Shown: positions 58,710 to 64,000 of the stretch, one piece after another
How positions within the stretch are numbered: position 1 is the first letter of the stretch
How the letters are laid out: each line of letters begins with the position of its first letter
DNA from: Zoroaster sp. YZ-2022
Lineage: Eukaryota; Echinodermata; Asteroidea; Forcipulatida; Zoroasteridae
NCBI GenBank assembly: GCA_029582265.1
Contig: CM055822.1
Span: 8,507,700-8,571,699 of the forward strand
Direction of reading: 5' to 3'
DNA length: 64,000 nucleotides
Translations under genes and position numbers: made by a program
Notes under the pieces: model-generated
Told to the model about the DNA's origin: nothing
The model's input: the letters and a program-made list of their open reading frames with translations, nothing else
Database searches by the model: none

Positions 58710-59284
58710 TTGTAAATCTGTACTATTTGCCTCCAACCCCCCCCCCCCCCAATTCAATGTTGGGAAAGGTCGGACGCGCCACAGATTACAGTCCAAACCA
58801 ACATTGAATTGGGGGTGGGGGTGGGGTGTTAGCATGGATTGTGATGTATGTACAATGAATACAAGTAAATGGTTCATTTCCAAGAAACAAACAAAGCAAA
58901 ACAAAAATCTGATACATGTACCGTATTTGCATGTATTTATTACAAATTCTATGAAATACCACCTATTTGTATTGCTTTTCTTCAGTGTAAATATTGATCT
59001 AATTATTTAATTGTTTTGCTTTTACACTTACAAAATAGATGCACAATATTTTCCTCCCTTTGTATACTCATTTTTACCATCAGTTTTACATACAAATAAT
59101 TGTATCTGAGCCATTTGGTATGTACAGTACACATGTAAACAAAAAGTGTCTATCGCTGCAGAGTGAGGGCGCACTTCAATGAAATTGTGAAAAACCCACT
59201 GGTGCTGAAGTGACATTGGGCTCCTAATTGCTGTGGTAAAGAAGGGTGCTCTCTTACATAAGTGGCTGGTAATGAAAGGGTTAA

Positions 59285-60862
59285 CACGATAATGATGGCT
59301 TCAATGCGCCATAATGACATCAATTATCAGAGAAAAATGCGAACTGATGATAGAATTATAATTTCCCCGTGATTATTGTTGACGCAGTATCAGGTGGTTT
59401 TAATGTTTGCCCGGCATCATGGAGAGTTTTAACTGATTGGAAAAAAGTGACTAAAAAGGTATCAAACTCCCAAAATTGGAAATTGAAAGGTAGAAAAGTG
59501 ATGCCAATAATTAAAGAAACTGTTGCTCATATTGTTTTCAAGTTCAAGTAACGCATGTTTCATAGGCCCTTTAACGTACATTAGCATTAGGGGTCGTTGC
59601 ACTTGCTTTGTTCAAACCTGCCGTAGGAGTCTCGGACTCCCCCCCCCCCCCAAAAAAAAGTGTTAGAATTAGTAAAAGGTGGTAAAAAGTCAGGGAGTCA
59701 CGGAATTTTGGGCACGGCACAGAAAAGCGCACTTTTTACGTAATTCCAAACTTCCAAGGAGAGTTCGAGAAAATAGTGAACGTGTATTCAGATATTTGGA
59801 CTTATTCTGATGCAGAATTAAACTAAACTGGAAACTGTTAACAATAATTAGATTTTTTTTAAATCTGCGGTAAAATTTGATTTGATTAATTCTATAATTA
59901 ATTCCTGATCTTTTAACAAAACCTGCCCATTCGCTGATTGAGTTGACTGATGGAATAGGTTCCGTTATGGCATACAGTGTAGTATTAAATCGTGCAGTGT
60001 AGGTAATACACTTTTGGTATAGTACGTATTTACGTACACACCACATCTGAAAACGTTATTGTCGCGAGCTTCCGGGGGAAGGGCTTCATCATCCCGCTGA
60101 TTCCACAGGGACTTCGCTCTTATGAAAGCCACGTGCTCCACTGTCATTGGCTAGGCTACCAACATCCTCAAACCATGGAGGAAGGAAACTGCTCAAACAA
60201 CATCACCAATGTTGATTACATGCCATTACGAATAAATTCCCGCCTCTGTTTCCCATCGGCCAGCACGTGATTGAAAGGTGCAAGAACATTATTATCCAAT
60301 CAAACAACAGACTGACTACCAAATCACAACGCTCAGCAACACCCATGCGCACGCCTACCCATGACGTCATTTATATGTAAAGCTTGACGTTTTATATCAT
60401 TTTGTCAAGCATCATAACGGATCAGCAAATGAAAAAAATCTATAACGAGAACCCAATATAACCAGATTGTTTTATCAATTTTCTGTCCAATCTTGAATGG
60501 CATCCCTCGCGTGACGTACAGAAATGACCGGCATCAATAAACACGGACATACACAAACTAGTCTTTTAACAACGGAACAGTATTAAGAGACTGCAAAGAT
60601 AACAGTCAGGTATCGGAGCTGTAAGTTTGGAGATATTTAGGGACATGATTTAACGGTTCATCTTTGAACATCACAGGAAGAAACCAAATAGCAAAGACTA
60701 CACGTTTCTTCACTTCATACATAATTGTAGACGACTAATAGGCCTACATGGTTGTGACGGTATAGAAGCAGAACTTCAGTTAGTTATTGTACGGGAGCTC
60801 ATCTGATCACACCATAAAGGCATAGGTCTATATTTTGCTTGAGACATTTCAGTATAATCACT
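59285..60862 (+). promoter_or_regulatory. 5' flank and leader of the intact GPCR
   Basis: Segment (a) runs from the right TTAA of piggyBac to about 59930, and segment (b) to about 60400. A perfect CRE, TGACGTCA (60362-60369), is followed at once by TTTATATGTAAA (60370-60381), as in the dead copy. The leader (about 60480-60862) shares long blocks with 41820-42150, e.g. 'gacggtatagaagcagaactt'. It includes 'acaaactagtcttttaacaacgg', absent from the dead copy. If the TATA-like site is used, the leader would be about 460 bases. Confidence 0.6.
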
Positions 60863-61885
60863 ATGGTTTCATATGATGACATTGAAACGTCGATGGATAG
60901 CACGTCAACGTTTGACTATGCATACTATGGGAACACTATGGAACACGAATTTACCATACCTTTATCAATCGAACAACAGTTATTGTCCTTTTATTTCGTA
61001 GTGACGACTGTTCTAATTTTGACTCTAAACCCATTGTTCCTAGTTGTTATTCGTCGAGTGGACAATATACCAACATCTACAAAGATATTTCTGGCATCGC
61101 TCACCGTCTCAGACTTAGGCGCGGGTTTATTTGTAGTTCTTCCATTCATTGTGGAATATCATTTTAATTTATCAGGCCTATACTCATATTATACTCCGTA
61201 CTATAGACTGCCACTTTTGTTCATCGCTCTAAGAAGTTTTTTCCTTCTTCATTGCTTTATTTCACTGTTGCTATTGACTATTGACCGGTACCTTGCTATT
61301 ACCCGGTGTCTTCACTATCCACGATTGATGACAACCCGCAGATCACTGATTATTGTTGCTTGTAGCTGGGTATCGATCATAATAATCACAACCATAATCA
61401 AAGTAGGATTAGATTTCGGGTTTGTTATTATCTATTCATACATAATCCCTTGCTTCATTCTGATAGGACTGGCCATTATCGTGATTTTATACGTGCACAT
61501 TCTGATAATCGCCAGACGTCACCAGGCTCAGCGTATCGCCCGGGAAAACCAATTTCCAGCTGAAAATAACACCCCAAGACGAATCCAGACTAAGTCTTTC
61601 ACCACTGTTATCATCATAGTGGCATTTGTTGTGGTGTGTTGGGCTCCGTTTGCCATATGTTGGCTATTTTCCTTGAACGACATAGTATACGGTAATAATT
61701 ATTATGTAGTCTCAGTCACATACTGCATGACCTATATCACCAACTGGGCAGACGGAATCATTTTGTACATGAGAAACAAACAGTTCCGTCAGGTTCTACA
61801 CAAAATGGTGTCTAACGGCTTTGGTGCACTGAGGCAGAAATGCAACTGCAGGCAGACTTCAAACTCCTCGATACAGCAGGCTTAG
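60863..61885 (+). CDS. Rhodopsin-like (class A) G-protein-coupled receptor, intronless
   Basis: 340 residues from ATG 60863, chosen because the dead paralogue aligns from its own ATG here. Acidic N-terminus (SYDDIETSMDSTSTFDY). Seven membrane segments: TM1 with LTLNPLFLVVI (the conserved N); TM2 SLTVSDLGAG (D2.50); TM3 ending TIDRYLAITR (DRY); TM4 ACSWVSIIIITT; TM5 IIPCFILIGLAIIVILYVHI; TM6 VVVCWAPFAICW (CWxP); TM7 NWADGIILYMRNKQFR, where the usual NPxxY reads DGIIL followed by Y. The C-tail has CNCRQ, possible palmitoylation sites. The ligand is not predictable from sequence. Intronless, tandem and fast-diverging receptors of this kind are often sensory in echinoderms. Next to it is the dead paralogue 13 kb upstream. 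Confidence 0.93.
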   Translation: MVSYDDIETSMDSTSTFDYAYYGNTMEHEFTIPLSIEQQLLSFYFVVTTVLILTLNPLFLVVIRRVDNIPTSTKIFLASLTVSDLGAGLFVVLPFIVEYHFNLSGLYSYYTPYYRLPLLFIALRSFFLLHCFISLLLLTIDRYLAITRCLHYPRLMTTRRSLIIVACSWVSIIIITTIIKVGLDFGFVIIYSYIIPCFILIGLAIIVILYVHILIIARRHQAQRIARENQFPAENNTPRRIQTKSFTTVIIIVAFVVVCWAPFAICWLFSLNDIVYGNNYYVVSVTYCMTYITNWADGIILYMRNKQFRQVLHKMVSNGFGALRQKCNCRQTSNSSIQQA

Positions 61886-64000
61886 TTAGGCCTATGTGTG
61901 AGCTTAGAGCAAGGACATAGCTCTACAAACTGCATCTATATGCATATTGGATATGACAAGGTACAAACAGAACATAAAACGACTTTGATGAAACACGAAG
62001 CTGTAAACTCATGATCAATCGTCCAATGAAGGTGTGGACAGCGACCTTACAGACTTTCAAACAGAAATTGACTGGAGCATGGATGTTTTTTTCCCTTTCT
62101 CTTTGGATAAACTTTTTAGATGGTAGAATATACAAAAATATACAAATTAAGAAGATTACCGAGAGCTGTGTAAAATGGACTGATATGCGCTCTAGTCCAG
62201 TTAGCGGCAACGCGTGTACAAACAGGGAGAGCTTTACGCCCAAGGAGTCAACTAACCATGATTATTTTGTGGTTAGCTCCATCCACGCAGTCTTTCAAGG
62301 CAAGATGTAGGCCTACAGTTCCTTACAGCCTACATTCACAAACCTTTCCCGAAATAACGTTTACATGTATATTTCCGATCAAGGGTTCATTTCCGACCAG
62401 GTTTGTACTGGGGTAGGCCTATGTCTGTCCGACATACAGCACGTTGTTAATGATGAATTCACGACGCGACAGTGTTGATGCACTAGTGAACGCGTGCACT
62501 GGTTTTACCTAAGTGCAAGCCGTACAATGCAACTTCATTTCGTAAGGATTTTCACCGCAATGCCCACAATTCTATGTGCGTGCAATATTTTTCTGCTGAT
62601 GAATTAATTTCGCACATGTTTAATTTTATTACACTGAGTCTGGGGGTTGGAGCACTTGAGCAATTACGCCAGCCCTATACACATTTAGGACCACGTTCAC
62701 TTCACACGTGCGCTTCGTACGATCACAACGGCCGTATTGAAAGAAACTCTAGAAACATTTTTAACTTTGTTTTATAATAACAGTTGTTTAACATTTAACA
62801 AAATGAGCATTCATTTCTATATGTGGTGGTGATGTTTAGAATCATTTCGGCCCACAATATAATCGCAGTTTCAACCACGATGAGCCACTCATTTTCCAGA
62901 CAAATTTTTAATAATCAAAATCAAGCATATGATATACTACTTGAAATTCACTTTGAGAAGCACCCGAACACATCGCAGTCGGTATTTGTTATCGCCATAT
63001 ATTGCATCTGTTTTAGAGATCAATATAACAATGTAAATTACAAAAATGGACGGAAGACTAACTTTTATGAATGACTGCAATTTTGCTAAAATAAGGAAAA
63101 ATTGACATGGAAGAAAGATACACGTGAAGTTTTTTTACTACCTTTTAGCCCAATTCCCAGATGATTATTTCTGGTAAAATCTTGATATTATATGCATATG
63201 ATGAACTAAAACGACAATATACCCTTGAAAAACAATAACTGTACCTGTGCACACTTTAATTTAAGCATTTTAAATTTGCTATACAAAATTTACAGATTGC
63301 TATACAAAAAATGATTTTGCTATACAAATTCTTTTTTTTTTGCATCGCAGTATTTCTATTGGAAAGAACTTACTGGAAAAAATGTAGGCCTATAAAAAAT
63401 AAATGTGTTTCATATCATATAAGGTTACAAATATTTTGTCAATGTTTATGGGTCTGAATTTTTTGTTTTGACATTGTTCTGTTATATGCTGATATTATAC
63501 TTTCGACTAAACCATAAACTTTTGTTGTAAAACTTTGCCGTATATATGTCGACATTATTCAGGATATTGCTGTATCATATACCGTATTGTGCAAAATGTA
63601 TATACCGAAAGCTGCTATAAGTGTTAGCATGGTGCGTTTTCATACGAGCTAAACTGTAATAATCAAATGAAATATAATTTACTGGTAATCAGGGCAAACT
63701 GTTGTGTATCACTCCCAACAGAGGGCGGTAGTAGCATGATAGCGAGTGATAGATTGATCAAGGAGGAAGGAATTCCTTCACCCATGGATTTATTAATTAA
63801 CCATATAATATAGCAGATTTCCCGTTTTCTTGTATATTGTTCATTTGGCACATTTTAAGACTTGCACTGTATTTTCAACATGATTGTAAATTTAGAGTTA
63901 TCCGGCCAATTGAAAATCCCATCGATTTAACGAGTACATGCGCATTGAACTGTGTGACGACCTCACGGTTTGGAATAAATTAGTAAAACTTGCGTACTTA
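61886..64000 (+). repeat. 3' flank of the GPCR unit, copy 3
   Basis: Non-coding. Parallel to 47444-47640 and, from 62033, to positions 1-1280, with shared blocks such as 'gcatgatagcgagtgatagattgatca' in two halves (63734 and 1022). It runs off the window inside the hairpin element described at 1195-1497. Open frames here are short and not conserved in the other flank copies. Confidence 0.75.

Larger units (their letters stand above)
53881..59280 (+). mobile_element. piggyBac element with TTAA target, broken
   Basis: The 5.4-kb element has TTAA on both sides (53877-53880 and 59281-59284). Its ends CCATTTCGAT... and ...AATGAAAGGG give the inverted terminus CC(A/C)TTTC, as in piggyBac. Inside the left end a repeat (GCGGGCTCCAAAA) occurs twice, at about 53899 and 53939. 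The transposase gene is on the plus strand and is interrupted by a foldback at 56087-58186. The right part (58710-59280) is non-coding and includes a hairpin at 58745-58820 (CCAATTCAATGTTGG and its complement around a 45-base loop). Confidence 0.88.

Overview
The window looks like nuclear DNA of a marine invertebrate deuterostome, most probably an echinoderm or another ambulacrarian. This is inferred from an intronless, tandemly duplicated rhodopsin-like GPCR, several deuterostome-style transposon families and AT-rich, intron-poor sequence. There is no operon structure. Apart from one intact receptor gene, almost everything recognisable is a mobile element, a broken element or a segmental duplication.

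Backbone: a tandem array of GPCR units. One intact receptor (60863-61885, +) and one dead paralogue (43330-47443, +) share 5' flanks and 3' flanks. The 3' flank occurs a third time at position 1, so another receptor copy probably ends about 150 bp to the left of the window. Pieces of the 5' flank, called here segments (a) and (b), recur around 6.1-10.9 kb, 27.8-31.6 kb, 34.9 kb, 41.2 kb, 51.9-53.9 kb and 59.3-60.4 kb, mostly without a receptor behind them.

1-11.6 kb: receptor 3' flank, a Penelope-like element with a GIY-YIG endonuclease fragment and a hammerhead-like motif (3270-4928), an hAT-type MITE (5131-5344), a TIR MITE (5568-6053), tandem tRNA-derived SINE units split by a TA-flanked MITE and by a 5'-truncated LINE (6908-9667), then flank segment (a) and one arm of a large inverted repeat.

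11.6-26.8 kb: four levels of nesting. A Tx1/L1-like LINE is split in its RT gene by a second LINE (14958-24504) with a PHD plus SGNH-hydrolase ORF1. That LINE is itself split by a 114-bp TA-flanked MITE (19436-19549) and by a third LINE on the minus strand (about 19603-22665). All ORFs carry stops, frameshifts or deletions.

26.8-42.1 kb: inverted-repeat arms and flank duplications, a full SINE with a 13-bp target duplication (30841-31173), a TTAA-flanked MITE, a TA-flanked MITE, and a 5-kb hAT-like element without a recognisable transposase (36016-41058) that carries a 0.55-kb foldback.

42.1-51.9 kb: the dead receptor. Its leader holds a probable solo LTR (42154-43317, 5-bp duplication). Its third intracellular loop is split by a Harbinger-type element (44048-47151), which holds a 2.1-kb foldback whose arms carry a 21-bp tandem repeat. 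Beyond the receptor lie its 3' flank, Penelope tail fragments, two copies of the 5568-type MITE and a truncated SINE.

51.9-64 kb: flank segments (a) and (b), a piggyBac element with perfect TTAA ends (53881-59280) whose transposase is broken and split by another repeat-armed foldback, then the intact receptor with its CRE/TATA-like promoter candidate and its 3' flank.
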